A stretch of 64,000 nt of DNA from Bimuria novae-zelandiae CBS 107.79 (GCA_010015655.1 ML976703.1:423109-487108); one strand, 5' to 3'. Shown: positions 24,021 to 35,795, counted from the first letter of the stretch. A program made the numbers and translations. The notes: generated by a model from the letters alone, not told the origin.

Positions 24021-27000
24021 ATGGCGTCGGTCGATTTCGCGCGCCTGCGCAATCAGACCATGGCCGATGGCCAAGATTCTGAAGTCACAGTGAACACAAG
24101 GGCGCTCATAGACAAGGTCCTTGCTCGATATTCCAGCGAGCACACCACCTTACGAGAGCTCATCCAAAATGCCTCCGACGCCGGCGCGAGTAAGGTCGTC
24201 ATCAAGTTCGAGACGGACCCGTCGCTCGAGACGCCGACGCCACAGGGCTCCGAAAAGTCGGTTTTATTAAAGCACATCATCCAACATCACACCTTGAAGA
24301 GATTGATTGTTTCCAATAACGGGCAACCGTTCACAAGTGCGGATTGGAGCCGTCTAAAAAGCATCGCGGATGGAAACCCTGACGAAACAAAGATTGGTGC
24401 ATTTGGTGTTGGCTTTTACAGTGTTTTCGCTGACTGCGATGAACCATTTGTGGTCTCTGGCGACAAAACCATGGCTTTCTACTGGAAAGGAAACACGCTA
24501 TCTACTAAAGTCGCCACCGTTCCGCAAGAACATCGAACATCCGACACGACGTTTTCGCTGGATTATCGACAGGCTGACTTATCCTCTCCCTCATACAATC
24601 CAGCAAAAGTCCCAAACTTGCCCACCCTTTGTCAATTTCTGGCGACGAGTCTAACATTTGTTGGTCTACAATCTCTGGAGTTGCACATTGACAATCACAA
24701 GGTGGCTTCTTTCACGAAAAAGACATCACCGGCAGCGCCTCTGCAGGTTCCCAAAGGGTTAAAGACTGATACGGAGGGAGGTTTCATGCGCGTCGCCCAG
24801 GTGACTCAACAACACTCTCAAATTGACGCGGAGTGGAGCAATGTTATCGCCTCTGCTCAGAACCCACCAAAACGAGCAGCCGAGCTAGTTCAGACCGAAG
24901 TGCGTAATGCCGGCACAGCTTTGAAAAGCTTCTTCTCCAAATTCTCGGCACCAACACCTAAAGCGAGCAAACCCCAGATCACTCCAAAGATATCGGATAA
25001 GCTCACGACCGATACAGACGACATCACCGGGGAATCTACTGGAGTCATCTTTCTGCAAGTTAGCACTGTCGAGGTCGACGTAAGTGTTTTGCGAAGCTTT
25101 GCGGCGGAAATCGAACGAGCGACGAAGAAGCCACCACCCCGCAAAACCAAGATCGCTCTCCTGACATCACCTTATCAAGATCCGACGGTACCTTTTTCTA
25201 CGGGTACCGGGAATACCGCAGACCTCGCCTCAAGAATATTCTCTGAAGTCTTACCTACGAAAGTAGGTAGAATCTTCATTGGTTTCCCTACTGCACAAAC
25301 AACCGGAGTTCTTGCACATGTTTCCGCTCCATCTCTCATCCCAACAGTGGAACGTGAGAACGTGGATTTGAATGCCCGGTACATATCGCAATGGAATATC
25401 GAGCTGCTTCGTGTCGCTGGCTTGGCGTGCCGTATACTTTATACATCAGACATGGCCGATATACAACGACGATATGGCAAGGAGCCCATGGACCTTCTAA
25501 TTCAACGAGCCATTTATGTGTTCCAACAATTCACTTCGAACGCTTCGCATCCTTCTACCTTACTTGGCGAAAAGATTGAAGAAGCCTTCTGGAGTTGTTC
25601 GAAAGAGCGATCGATTGAAATGCTGTCCACCAAGGGCGTCATGCCGAGCAAGCAAGTTCGAATGCCCGCAGAGACTCTGAGTTTCCTAGGAGAGGTACCC
25701 ATGGTCCCCCAAGACCTAGCTACGAGAGCCTACACATTCATGTTAAGTCTACACAGACGTGGCTTCATTTCCGAGTTGACCATGGCGGACATCCGAGAAG
25801 GGCTCGAGAGTAGAGCTTTGACGGAAGACGAACTGGTAGAGTTTCTTAAATGGGCCGGAGCTAAGCTTGAGGGCGGAGAGATTGATGCTTCCGGAATGCG
25901 TAGTCTCTTCGATATTACCTTGGCAAATATTGAAGTTTATTCCGAAGAAAAAACAGGAAGGCTCCTCTCGCTTGGTGAAGTTAGCACATATATCAACACA
26001 GCAAGGATCACTCCAACACTTCCTGTACCACCGGACACGATCCCTTTCGCCTTCTCCAAGTTGATACCGGTCAAGCAGCTCCAAATGTTCGGTTGGATCG
26101 AGCTATCGATGGTTCGCTGGCTGCGACACATGACTGCTATACCTCAACTCCAAGAATTTCAGTCATCCGAGAAACTGGCATTGCAGGTACTCAGCCTTGT
26201 TGCGAAATGCTGGGACCAACTTGACGGGGCTTCTAAAGAGGCTGTCGTGAACTTGTTGACGCCTCATGCCGTCATGCCGACCAAGACCGGGATACACAAA
26301 CCGGAACAATCGTATTTTCCGTCTGTCAAGCTGTTCAACGATCTACCCACGGTTAAAGCTTTCCCGGGATCTAAGGAAAGATTTCTTGCCGCGCTAGGAG
26401 TCAGAAAGACTGTGGAGCTCTCGGTAGTGTTTGATCGCATGCGAAGCCAGGACTCAGGCTCAAATTCAGAAAAGCCTTCGTGGAACCACATCGATCTTAT
26501 CCGCTACTTCGCTTCGGTCATGGATGAGATGCCAAAGAAAGATCTAGATCGATTGAAAGACACGCCTTTCCTACCTGGAGAAGGATCCCCAGTACAGTCC
26601 GGCCAGGTATTCAAAGCATCCCAGTTATACGCCCCTGATCAAGCCGTTCTGTCCTTGGGTCTCGTTCAAATAAAGCTCCCATTTGAGTTCAAGCCCAATG
26701 TTCGCGAAAATACATTGTTACTAAGGCTTGGATTGAAACAGTGGCCTGACTCGATAGTCCTGGCAAATATTATGCACAAGGCTGGTCAAGCGAATAATGC
26801 CCCGCTGTATTCAATGGCCCTGAATTATTTCATTCAGAATCACTTCAAGCATGGATATGCTTCCGAAGCAAACAAGCTTGCCGCACTTTCTCTCCCTATT
26901 TTGCCAACAGAGCAGGCACCATGGCCGACGTTAGTAGGGCCTTTCCAATGTTACACGAATGAGCGAGCTTCATGCCTAGGCTACGCCATTCTGAGGGCAG

Positions 27001-29213
27001 ATCTCCGACCGCATGCTGAGAAATTTGGCGTACAGCACAACCCAGATATACAGGACGCTGTTCAACGACTGATCAAGACTCCACCCAAGAATAAGCTGGA
27101 CGCCGAGATGCAGTTTGCCTACTTCGCCAGTCGACTCACCGAGCTGGATCAACGTAAATCGCTCTTGAGCAGTATCTCGACAGCGCATATTGTCCCCGTG
27201 TTTCGCAGGTACTACCATGATGCGCACTCTATTGGCTTTGAAGACCGTACGCGAGCCCAGTCAGGCAAGAGTGAAATGCGACTCCATCACCATGACCCTC
27301 CGGAAACGGTTTTCGTCGGACAGGATCAAGAGTACAAGGGCATTCTGGACTACGTGCAGTACGCAGCAGAAGCGACGAACTTTCTCTTGAAAGTTGGAGC
27401 CAAACACGAACCTAGTAGCCATGACCTGGCGTATCTACTGTGTAGGAACCCTATTCGCTTTCTAAATACGATTGGGCAGGAGCGATACCTTGATCTACTT
27501 CGCAAGTTGGCTGTCAAAGCCGACGATCTGTGGAAAGACAAAGAGCTCGCAAAGACGTTAGCCGCCTCGCGGATCCTACTGGGTTACCGAGACATCAAGG
27601 ACGAGAAGAAGAGCCTCGCCGCCGCTCAAGAGGATGCCCTAGACGATCTCGATGAGCCAGGTGTGCACCGTGAATGGTCGCTCAATAGTGCTAATGAGGT
27701 TGTTATCATCGACGACGTTGTTTTCTATAGCAGGTTTCGTGACTTCATCATTGCAGCACCCCAAGAAGAAGGCCTGGAAGATTTCTATGCCCGATTTGGA
27801 GTGAAGAAAATATCGGAGCAGGTGAAGGAGGAGCAACGGATAGGGAACCTGACGCGCGATCAAAGCGCGGCTCATCGGCTACGCCACGACATTCTTGAAC
27901 GCAGTAGGCTCTTCCTCCACGAATACGAGCGCGACGCATCATCAAAGAGCATAAGACATGATACGAAATGGCTTAGCTCAAACGTGAAGGTCGAATGCGT
28001 ATCAGATATTTCCATTCGCTACTCGCTTTCGGACCGAGCAGCTACCTCTCATCGTAGGAGCGCCATTATCAATCGGAAGCGAGGCACAGGCACGATTCTT
28101 TACATCACGCCCACGTACGATGTTTACGAAGTGAGCAGTCAGCTCGTTCGCCTCCTCATTAAGAAACCGAAGCAGAACGATGCTATTGCCCTCGAACGTA
28201 TTCTCACAGAACCGCTCCGTCGCCTGCAAGAAAAGGGCATCAACGTCGAGCGTATTCTTCGAAAGAAAGAGCACGAAGCTCGCGTGGCAAGGCAACAGGA
28301 GCTGGAACGCGAGTTAGAAGAACAGCAACGTGCCACTGAGCAAGCCAAACAAGGCGCTGCTCGCATCGAGAATGCCGCCCCTCCCGCCACCAACGCACTT
28401 CCCGCCATGCCAGGAACCCCCGATAAAGCAAAGGAGAAGGGGATGCCCGGGGCGTTTGGCAGTCCTGAGAATGATGAAGTGGGTGGAGGTGATCATGGGC
28501 ACGACAGCACCCTACGACCACCGGAGAAGAGCGTCTTCAACCAATGGGCCAAGAAGCTCGGTTTCAAAAACACGCCTACCGCTCCTACAGATATCGGCCA
28601 GATCACGCGTGAGAACAACACAGTCACCAAAAACAACATCCAAAACGCCATCAAGGACTGCCGCCCCATCAACCAGCAGAACATCAACTCACGACACCAC
28701 CAAGATCCACCGACCGAGCTCGACAAAGGCGGCTACTGCAACGACGAGCAATGGGAGAACCTCCACAAGGCCTTCTCCATCCCCTACTCGGGCCGCCACG
28801 TCGACATCTTCTACGGAAAGGACCACTCCGAGGCGCTCGCAGACATCCAGGTCGAGCTGAACCTCTTCCTACCCATCGTGTTTAACCTCGCGTCGCTCTT
28901 CGGCGTCAACCCCGCTGCCGTCAACGTCTTCCTCGACAAGCAGAGCCGCACCGTCGCCTTCAACCAGAACCGCGCCCTGTTCTTCAACCTCGGCTGGTTC
29001 ATGCAGATGCATGCGACGGAGTATGCGACAAGGCAGGGTAGGGCTCGCGCGCTGGATAGCTGGTTTCTCACTTTTTGTCATGAGCTGGCGCATAATCTTG
29101 TGAGCGATCATAATGCGAGGTTTATTTGGTATCAGAGTCAGATTGCGATTGAGTATAGTCAGGGCTTCCGTGGGTTGCTAGAGAGGTTTTTGATGGATGT
29201 GAAGGGGGAGTGA
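24021..29213 (+). CDS. Giant HATPase (sacsin/Hsp90-like, DUF3684-type) protein with C-terminal HExxH motif
   Basis: A single uninterrupted frame of 1730 residues. The N-terminus is a GHKL/Hsp90-type ATPase: E46-L-I-Q-N50-A-S-D-A (N box, Mg binding), an ATP-lid region D-G-N-P-D near 116, and G-A-F-G-V-G-F-Y-S near 127. This arrangement is shared with sacsin and fungal DUF3684 proteins. The long middle, residues about 250-1400, is mostly helical and without repeats I can name. A Glu/Arg/Gln-rich coiled coil follows (about 1410-1450), then a Pro/Gly-rich linker. The last 170 residues form a compact domain containing H1687-E-L-A-H1691 and H1697, the zinc-ligand spacing of metzincin or WLM-type proteases. 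I infer an ATP-driven chaperone-like role, possibly with a protease-like domain; neither activity is shown here. It is divergently paired with TRS120. The absence of introns in 5.2 kb is notable. Confidence 0.88.
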   Translation: MASVDFARLRNQTMADGQDSEVTVNTRALIDKVLARYSSEHTTLRELIQNASDAGASKVVIKFETDPSLETPTPQGSEKSVLLKHIIQHHTLKRLIVSNNGQPFTSADWSRLKSIADGNPDETKIGAFGVGFYSVFADCDEPFVVSGDKTMAFYWKGNTLSTKVATVPQEHRTSDTTFSLDYRQADLSSPSYNPAKVPNLPTLCQFLATSLTFVGLQSLELHIDNHKVASFTKKTSPAAPLQVPKGLKTDTEGGFMRVAQVTQQHSQIDAEWSNVIASAQNPPKRAAELVQTEVRNAGTALKSFFSKFSAPTPKASKPQITPKISDKLTTDTDDITGESTGVIFLQVSTVEVDVSVLRSFAAEIERATKKPPPRKTKIALLTSPYQDPTVPFSTGTGNTADLASRIFSEVLPTKVGRIFIGFPTAQTTGVLAHVSAPSLIPTVERENVDLNARYISQWNIELLRVAGLACRILYTSDMADIQRRYGKEPMDLLIQRAIYVFQQFTSNASHPSTLLGEKIEEAFWSCSKERSIEMLSTKGVMPSKQVRMPAETLSFLGEVPMVPQDLATRAYTFMLSLHRRGFISELTMADIREGLESRALTEDELVEFLKWAGAKLEGGEIDASGMRSLFDITLANIEVYSEEKTGRLLSLGEVSTYINTARITPTLPVPPDTIPFAFSKLIPVKQLQMFGWIELSMVRWLRHMTAIPQLQEFQSSEKLALQVLSLVAKCWDQLDGASKEAVVNLLTPHAVMPTKTGIHKPEQSYFPSVKLFNDLPTVKAFPGSKERFLAALGVRKTVELSVVFDRMRSQDSGSNSEKPSWNHIDLIRYFASVMDEMPKKDLDRLKDTPFLPGEGSPVQSGQVFKASQLYAPDQAVLSLGLVQIKLPFEFKPNVRENTLLLRLGLKQWPDSIVLANIMHKAGQANNAPLYSMALNYFIQNHFKHGYASEANKLAALSLPILPTEQAPWPTLVGPFQCYTNERASCLGYAILRADLRPHAEKFGVQHNPDIQDAVQRLIKTPPKNKLDAEMQFAYFASRLTELDQRKSLLSSISTAHIVPVFRRYYHDAHSIGFEDRTRAQSGKSEMRLHHHDPPETVFVGQDQEYKGILDYVQYAAEATNFLLKVGAKHEPSSHDLAYLLCRNPIRFLNTIGQERYLDLLRKLAVKADDLWKDKELAKTLAASRILLGYRDIKDEKKSLAAAQEDALDDLDEPGVHREWSLNSANEVVIIDDVVFYSRFRDFIIAAPQEEGLEDFYARFGVKKISEQVKEEQRIGNLTRDQSAAHRLRHDILERSRLFLHEYERDASSKSIRHDTKWLSSNVKVECVSDISIRYSLSDRAATSHRRSAIINRKRGTGTILYITPTYDVYEVSSQLVRLLIKKPKQNDAIALERILTEPLRRLQEKGINVERILRKKEHEARVARQQELERELEEQQRATEQAKQGAARIENAAPPATNALPAMPGTPDKAKEKGMPGAFGSPENDEVGGGDHGHDSTLRPPEKSVFNQWAKKLGFKNTPTAPTDIGQITRENNTVTKNNIQNAIKDCRPINQQNINSRHHQDPPTELDKGGYCNDEQWENLHKAFSIPYSGRHVDIFYGKDHSEALADIQVELNLFLPIVFNLASLFGVNPAAVNVFLDKQSRTVAFNQNRALFFNLGWFMQMHATEYATRQGRARALDSWFLTFCHELAHNLVSDHNARFIWYQSQIAIEYSQGFRGLLERFLMDVKGE

Positions 29214-29719
29214 GGGTGGTGGGGTGGAGGCAATATGGGGGTTCTTAGATTAGGTTTGTTGTGGAGGTGGGCATTTGTGGGCGTGGGGTGGGTTTGTGAA
29301 GTTTAGCTTAGATTTGGCATTTTATGTTATCAACTCTGCTTTCTGATTCTTGTATCTTGCTGGTGAGGTTGTTGAGCTGTCGGAAAGGGTTTCTCATCGA
29401 CGGATGAATAAGGGAGCCTTCGTCACGCATTTGGACGTCTCTTATATGCCCATGAAAGAAGTACGGCCCGACCAAGTGACTTTGTACAAGGACCTACGGC
29501 GCAACTAGCCGGCTATTCCATTCACGTCTTCCCCTTCAAACATGCAGCACATCATTGCTATGACGCACACTTTTCAGTTAGAATCTACTCAACTCACTAA
29601 TCCTAATCCCCAATTTTCAGCCATCAAAGTCCCGCCACGCCACGCGACCAGTTCATTCTCAACGTCGACAGTAGCTGCAGGTTTAGAGAAGACCAGACTA
29701 TAGCCTTGGTACAGACGGT
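29214..29719. other. Convergent intergenic region
   Basis: This is the 3' flank of two convergent genes (HATPase protein and CCCH protein). G/T-rich plus-strand sequence follows the HATPase stop. No further feature was seen. Confidence 0.5.
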
Positions 29720-31669
29720 CTACAATTGCTCCATTTCGCCGTCTTCGTTCCAGCGCGACGCCTTGACCTTATCCATGCCGTGCGTGTGCCGGAGGTTGCA
29801 GGTATCCGGGAAAGGACACCAGCCCTGCTCGCGTTCAAACGAGCACTGATGGCCCAAATCTACGCTGTGCGTTAGCGAGGGTTACCCGCCTGTGGTAGAT
29901 GTTTGACGTGTGGTGAGCGGTGTGTAGATGCGGAAAAGCGCTCAGTGTGGATAGAGTGTAGTTACACGAACAAGATGGAAATATGGCGTGTGACAGAACT
30001 CCGCACGCACCGCTGATGCTCACGCAATCCGAGGAGTGGGGAGGAGGGGTTCCTTACAGCAGTGAACATTCTGACAATAGCGGTCCTTGCAAGCAAGGCT
30101 CCTAGTCTTATACTGCAACGCATTCAGCTCCGCACTTGTGAGCTTCGGCTCGTGCTGAAAATGGCATTTCGCCCCATTAACACACTTTCCCTTGTTCAGG
30201 TGCCAGTGGTTGCAAAGATTCTTGCCAGCTTTCTTCATGCGCTGGTCGATGGCGTCGTAGGCTGCTTTATCCTTGGGCGCCAACGGCTCATCGAGGCGCT
30301 GTTCGTCTTTATTGTAATAGGCCCATCTCTTGTTACTCCTGGACTTAGGTGCGATTGATATCTTTTCTTTAGGGGGCACGCCGTTTTTGCCAACCGTGGC
30401 CCATGATGAGTCCAAGGAGTCTGGTGTCGGGTTCGCGGGGGCCGCCAGCGAGGAAACAGTAGTGGCGGGAGAGGGTATTGTGGGCGTTCCGCGGGGGCTA
30501 CTCTGGAATCCTGGGGGGATGGATGGGAGGCCGGGCTGAATGGATGGGTGTGACTGCATTCTGTAGCCGTAATCGGGTAATTCGGTGTTTCTGAATACAT
30601 TGTCGAATCTAGTTCGCCTGAAATTGGGCAGCTCGGCAAATCCTCTCCATGCGGGCGTTGATTCAAGAAGTGTGATATGTGCAGCTTTAGCAGCATGGTG
30701 CTTATACTGATCGAGATTCAACAGATATCCGGCATCATGGCAACCCCCAAAGACAATGTGGCGGCATGTTGGATTGTCATTGAATGTCCTGAGCATTTCT
30801 GATGCAGGTTAGCAACCGTACATAAAGAGGGAAGAAGCGGCACGTCGTTTACCTTTGATCTTGTGGTCAGCTCGTTCCTTACCGTGACCTACATCAACAA
30901 TAGTAAAAAGGGATTGATTGAGGGAGAAATATTGCGCAAATTTACGTAAATCGCTGGGTTTTTCGATCAAGCCGACAGAAGCAAGCTTTTGCGCTAGCTT
31001 GTCGAGGCTTAGGTAAATGTGCACTATAATGGGCCAATTACCAGAGTTGTCGTAAAGCGAAGTAATATGATTGCGGATGGCATGTTGGAGCCTAGATGCT
31101 GCCTCAGAACCGCCCTCGTTGGCGGCGGCGTTGAGCAACGCGTCTTGAAACTACGATGTTTAGCATGAACAGAGCAAGTAAAAAAGTGTCGCTTGGACTC
31201 ATGACGCACTATGACTCCGTCGCCATCGATCAAAGCTAATACGAACGAACTGTTTCCCTGTCTGACGTTAGCTGAGCTCTAGGGCGCACACAGCTGAAAT
31301 GGACAACGCACCAGTTCGCGTCTGATCTGGGCGACCTCGCCCTGCACAAGATCAACCTCGCGCTGGTAATTGCGCCTTATGTCTCTCTCAGAGGAATAAT
31401 CGTGCTTCAAAGTTTCGTGTTCTTCTAGCAAAGCGGTATACCTTTCAAGCATATCCTGAGGGATTTTTAGTGACGGTGCAGACTAGGTCGTGAGGGCAAT
31501 GGCCTACTGCAAAGAGCTTCTGTCGCGCTTCATCAGAGGCTTGGAAGCCTCTCATCTGCGCGACGAAATCCGTCGAGTTAAAATCATTGGACGTGTTGAT
31601 AACAACCATGCTCATTCTGTTCTGGAGATGTTGAAGCGTGGTTCGGGCGGAGCAATGTTCGTTAGGCAA
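29720..31669 (-). CDS. NYN-like and CCCH zinc-finger protein, putative RNA-binding
   Basis: Six exons on the minus strand: 31508-31669, 31312-31455, 31210-31257, 30853-31150, 30058-30798 and 29720-29859, giving about 510 residues. All introns are GT..AG; the last is 197 bp. Exon 2 is a coiled coil (Y-T-A-L-L-E-E-H-E). Exons 3-4 encode a domain opening L-A-L-I-D113-G-D115-G-V-I-F and later G-G-C-H-D-A-G-Y, with buried acidic residues resembling NYN/PIN-type nucleases. A Ser/Pro-rich linker leads to a CCCH finger near residue 413 (C-N-H-W-H-L-N-K-G-K-C) and a second Cys/His cluster in the last exon (C-S-F-E-R...C-P-F-P-D-T-C-N-L-R-H). The combination suggests RNA binding and possibly cleavage, inferred only. 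The start is uncertain: several in-frame ATGs lie between 31669 and 31610. The acceptor of the last exon was chosen (29859) because the alternative creates a stop. Confidence 0.78.
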
Positions 31670-31912
31670 TTCTCTCTCGTCGCTCGAGGCAACAAGCTGA
31701 ACCGAAGCGAAAGATCGTTGGGCGCTAGCAGTGTTATGTAAGCGATGCTTAGCCGGCGTATCGCTGGTCTCACAGCGATTAAATAGGTAGTACGGATTAT
31801 TGTGGTTTAATTATGCTGAGTGTGCAGACTACGGTGGCAAGCGCGAGTTCAGGTGTGACGGGTGCAAGGGGGGTGGAGTTGACATCTGGAGTGCTCCGAC
31901 GCGTTTCCTCTA

Positions 31913-34769
31913 CCGTGTCTTGGTGGTCAATACACGTCGTAACTCAATGCACGCGCAACACTAACACACGCTATCTTTAACACGCGATAACTCTACTAGT
32001 ATAGATCTAATTAAAGCTATAATTAGTGCTATTAAATTACTAAAGTTTAAAAAATAATTTATGTATATAGAATTAGCGCGTTAGTATAGCGTTAAGTAAA
32101 AGATATTAAGTAAAAGATATTAGGCTAAAACCTAGTATTATATAGTTAAGAGTGATAACTACTAAAAATTTAACTTATAATGAAAAAGGAGTTTTTTATA
32201 ATATATTAAACGCCTTACTAAACGTAGTCTTCTTTTTATATAATAAATAATATAGAGCTTCGCATCTATTTTTATAAATTTTTTTATTACAGGTTAATTA
32301 GTTTATTAGGCGTAATATTAAATCCTTAATATTTTAATAAATAACTAGTATTAATAGTATACGCTATAAAGCTAATTTATTAGTTAAGTATAAGCTTTTT
32401 ATTTTATTTTTATAGTAATAAATTAAGTAGTATTAAATTAAGATTTAGTATAACGTACTTTACAAGCGAGCGACTCACACAAGCGAGCGACTCACTCTTC
32501 CAAGACTCCACTAAAATCTACACTCTATATAATAGTATAGAACGCGCACAAATAGTTATAAGAAATTATAATAGGCTAATTTACTTAGAATTTACTTTTA
32601 CTTCTTTTTTATACATGCGTAAGTTATGCCTAGCCTTACTATAGTACCTATAATATTATTAAGTAGGCTTATCCTTATTAGCGCGTACCCTCTTTTTTAC
32701 CTTCTTCTTATTACTACGCGCCGTAACGTCCTTTAGGATAGCTAGTTACTAGCTATTAGTAGCTATAAAGTCTTTTTTTACTATAGTTACTTTTTCTTAT
32801 GCGATTTCTATTACGTAGTAGCCTTATTAGTAGCTTAATGCTTAGCGTTATACTTTATTATTAATACTAAAGAATATGCTATTAGCTTAGCGCCTTTTAT
32901 AAGCTTTTTAATAACTTTAACTATACTTATTAAGAAACTATTTAAGTACCTTTAAATTTTCTCCTTTACTAGCATTAATTATAACCCTAATTTTAAAGTA
33001 TTACTTAATATTTATAACTGCTACATACTATTATATATAGTATAAGGCAAAGGCATACACGGATAAACATTAAGCTTTAATATTATTACTTTTAAGTTAA
33101 GGGGAATAAAGCTAACGCGTTAAAAGCTTTCTTAAATATTATTTTAAGTAACTATAGCCTTAAAAGTAGTAATAAAGTAAGGTAAAAATTTAATTTTAGT
33201 AATATACGTAATATAGTTACGTATTAGATCCTTAGCTTAGCGCCTATACGCCTTCTTTAACAGCGAGAAACACCTTATATCTAGTAGCTATAAGAGGTGC
33301 GATAAATATAAAGGTATATAAAGAGTAATAATCTTATTATTTTTATAGTATTACTAAAATTTAAGCAAGTTATAGCTCTTATAGCTATTAATAATAAGTA
33401 GTTAATAGCTATTAATAGTATACTTTTTTATATACGCGTTAAAGTGCTTTAGCTACTATAAACTAAGCTTATTTATTATCTAGCTATTCTTAGTAATTTT
33501 AAAAACCTAGTCGCGAGGTAGATCCTTCTCTTAGTACTAGACAAAGAGGTGGTGCTTACCCTAAAAAATAAGGAAGGATGGAATTACCTAGCCTATTATA
33601 TTAACGCCCTAGACAGCTATTATTTACTATTAATTACCTTACTGTACACTTTTTAGCCTACCTTAACGCTTAGAGCCTATAATAACTACTCCTATTAATA
33701 TTATACCTATTATAAAGCTAGACTTGTTAAAGTTATAAGTGTATTTGTCTAGGATACCATACTTGGCTTTAGTATTTATTACAAGCTAGAACTAGCCTTA
33801 TATAACTTTAAAATCCTTATAGAGGACTCTCTTATAGTTATACTTTTAATTAAACTTTATTTTAAACTCTAACTAGCGCTTAATAAATTTTATAGCCTAG
33901 TTTTAGCTAACTAAGTCTTAATAGCGCTTAGATAGTAAGGAATTAGCTATATTCTTTATAGTAGTAAGCTAGAATAGAAATCCTCGCGCGTCTAAGTTAA
34001 GCATATACTAAATAATAACCTACTCTTCTATTATAAGTAGCTTTATTAAGTTAGGCGTATAATTATGTTAAAAGGTAATTCTAGCGTATTATTAACTAAG
34101 TAATTTTAAAAAAAAAATATTATAAATAGCTATAGCGCATTATTATAACAAATTTATATTTTATTTAATAGCTTAAAGCGCGAGCTATAATTAAGCCTTT
34201 TTTAATTATAGTAGCTAATAAGGTGGTTTAGACATCGTGTTATACTATAGGTAATAGTATATTTTAATAGGGTCTTGGCGGAGTGAGTCGCTCGCTTGTG
34301 AAGTACGTTACCTATAATATAGATAAACAGATATTCTACTTAGTATTACCTTTTACTTAAAAAAGGTTTTTAATACATCTCTTTACATAAGCAAGCGCGT
34401 ATAGTAATTAATTTAAAATAATAATTATAAATAGATTTAATACTTGTTTATTAGTTTACCTTTTAAAGCTTATAGTTAAGCTAAATAAAAGAAATTAATC
34501 CTTAATACTATAGAGTATTTATTACTTTTTCTACTTCTAGCTAATTAAATAATGAAATAGGTCTATTATAACTATAATAGATATTTAATTACTATACTTA
34601 AAAGAAAACCTAATAAGTCTAATAATTACTTATAATAAATAGCTATAATTTTTCCGTTATTATAAATTTTATTAACTATTATAACTAAAATAATATTAGA
34701 TATCGGCCTATATATCCTATCCTATGCCCAATAATAGTGTTACGACGTGCATTGACCACCAAGACACGG
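31913..34769. mobile_element. RIP-degraded TIR transposon containing a nested element
   Basis: Terminal inverted repeats of about 32 bp bound the block. The left end starts CCGTGTCTTGGTGGTCAATA and the right end reads inward CCGTGTCTTGGTGGTCAATG. Both are flanked by TA (31911-31912 and 34770-34771), as in Tc1/mariner/pogo-type insertion. Removing the nested element (32453-34308 plus its TA) leaves only about 1 kb, so this is probably a non-autonomous or deleted copy. The interior is extremely AT-rich with pervasive TAA/TAG, as expected after RIP, and no coding frame is left outside the nested element. Confidence 0.8.
32453..34308 (-). mobile_element. Nested pogo/Fot1 transposon (1.86 kb), RIP-degraded
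   Basis: The ends are inverted repeats starting ACGTACTTTACAAGCGAGCG (left) and ACGTACTTCACAAGCGAGCG (right, read inward), each next to TA. The size (1856 bp) is typical of fungal Fot1-like elements. On the minus strand the decayed transposase is still readable between stops. Around 33290-33200 there is the last catalytic region (L-D-I-R-C-F-S-L-L-K-K-A-Y), where an Asp follows the pogo-type leader. Near 32740-32610 there is a Lys/Arg-rich C-terminus ending in a decayed zinc-knuckle-like segment. Gln and Trp codons have become stops throughout. It inserted into the outer element at a TA dinucleotide. Confidence 0.85.
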
Positions 34770-34771
34770 TA

Positions 34772-35795
34772 GCTCCACCTAGGAATACTTTGCTGACCAC
34801 CAAACGCACCTCCCTCTGATGCCTATTTGGCGACGATAGTGATTTTACAGCATAATAATTCTGACAATGATTGTTTGAAGTGTCAGTCCGAGCAGCACGT
34901 TATTGTTATTATTGGCAGAGTTGGCGAGCACTGGCTGATGCGAGAGGTACATGTACTACACAAGATAGCCTCCCGAGATTACTCGAAGTGACGGCTTGGT
35001 TCTAGGTCGATAAAAAGCTCGCTGACTCCCACATGAAGGTGGATAGATCAATATGATGAAGATATCTATGGGTATTCAAACCGTGTCGCCGGAGCATTAA
35101 TCTGTTCGTACCTTGTGGATACCTGCGTGAGTTGGTTGCCGCCTTTGCTCGTGCATGTTTAGCTCCGTCGCACCGTGTCAAACACATTCAGGCCTTTTCA
35201 CCGGTGAACTGACAAACATCTCGTTCGATACCCCGAGAACTGTCCTCCGCTCTCGTGCTCGTCGTCGCGAAGAAGCCAACACAAATGAACCTTACTAAGC
35301 CTCGCCATCGGACTCCCCCTACGCGCGACGTCCGTAGACAATTTCTCGGTGTCGGGATTGCTTTGCGATCTGCAAGGGGAACGTCCAATAAGGTCGGCGT
35401 CTGCGGACGGCGCTACCAACAATGCCCCACACCCTCCCAATCGACGCCCCACCATGATGCTAGGAACAGTAAAGTGAGACGTCTCAGGCGTCAGCGTTCG
35501 TGCCAGAGCTCCGACTATATAAGAGAGCCTGAGAGGACTTGCATACTGTAGTCCCAAGATTGAGGTTGATGCTCCCGAGAAGCTTCCGCTCAGCCATCGT
35601 AGTTGCTTTGTGCACAGGTATCCCACAACAGAGACTCTTGCAACGCATTGATGTAAGTGCTTCGTCGTAACCGAACCTCCAAAACACACACAATCGATTG
35701 TACATACTCTCTTCCCCTTGAACCTACCACACCGGTGCTTTGCTAACCCCAGTACCTCCCAGCCCTTCCATCTCTTCACCCGCACCCACCACACC
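34772..35795. other. Intergenic region upstream of the GST gene
   Basis: The base composition returns to normal right after the transposon. A 201-codon minus-strand frame (35198-35803) overlaps the GST start but shows no motif. The last 100 bp are C/T-rich, a likely GST leader. No RNA gene was recognised. Confidence 0.5.
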
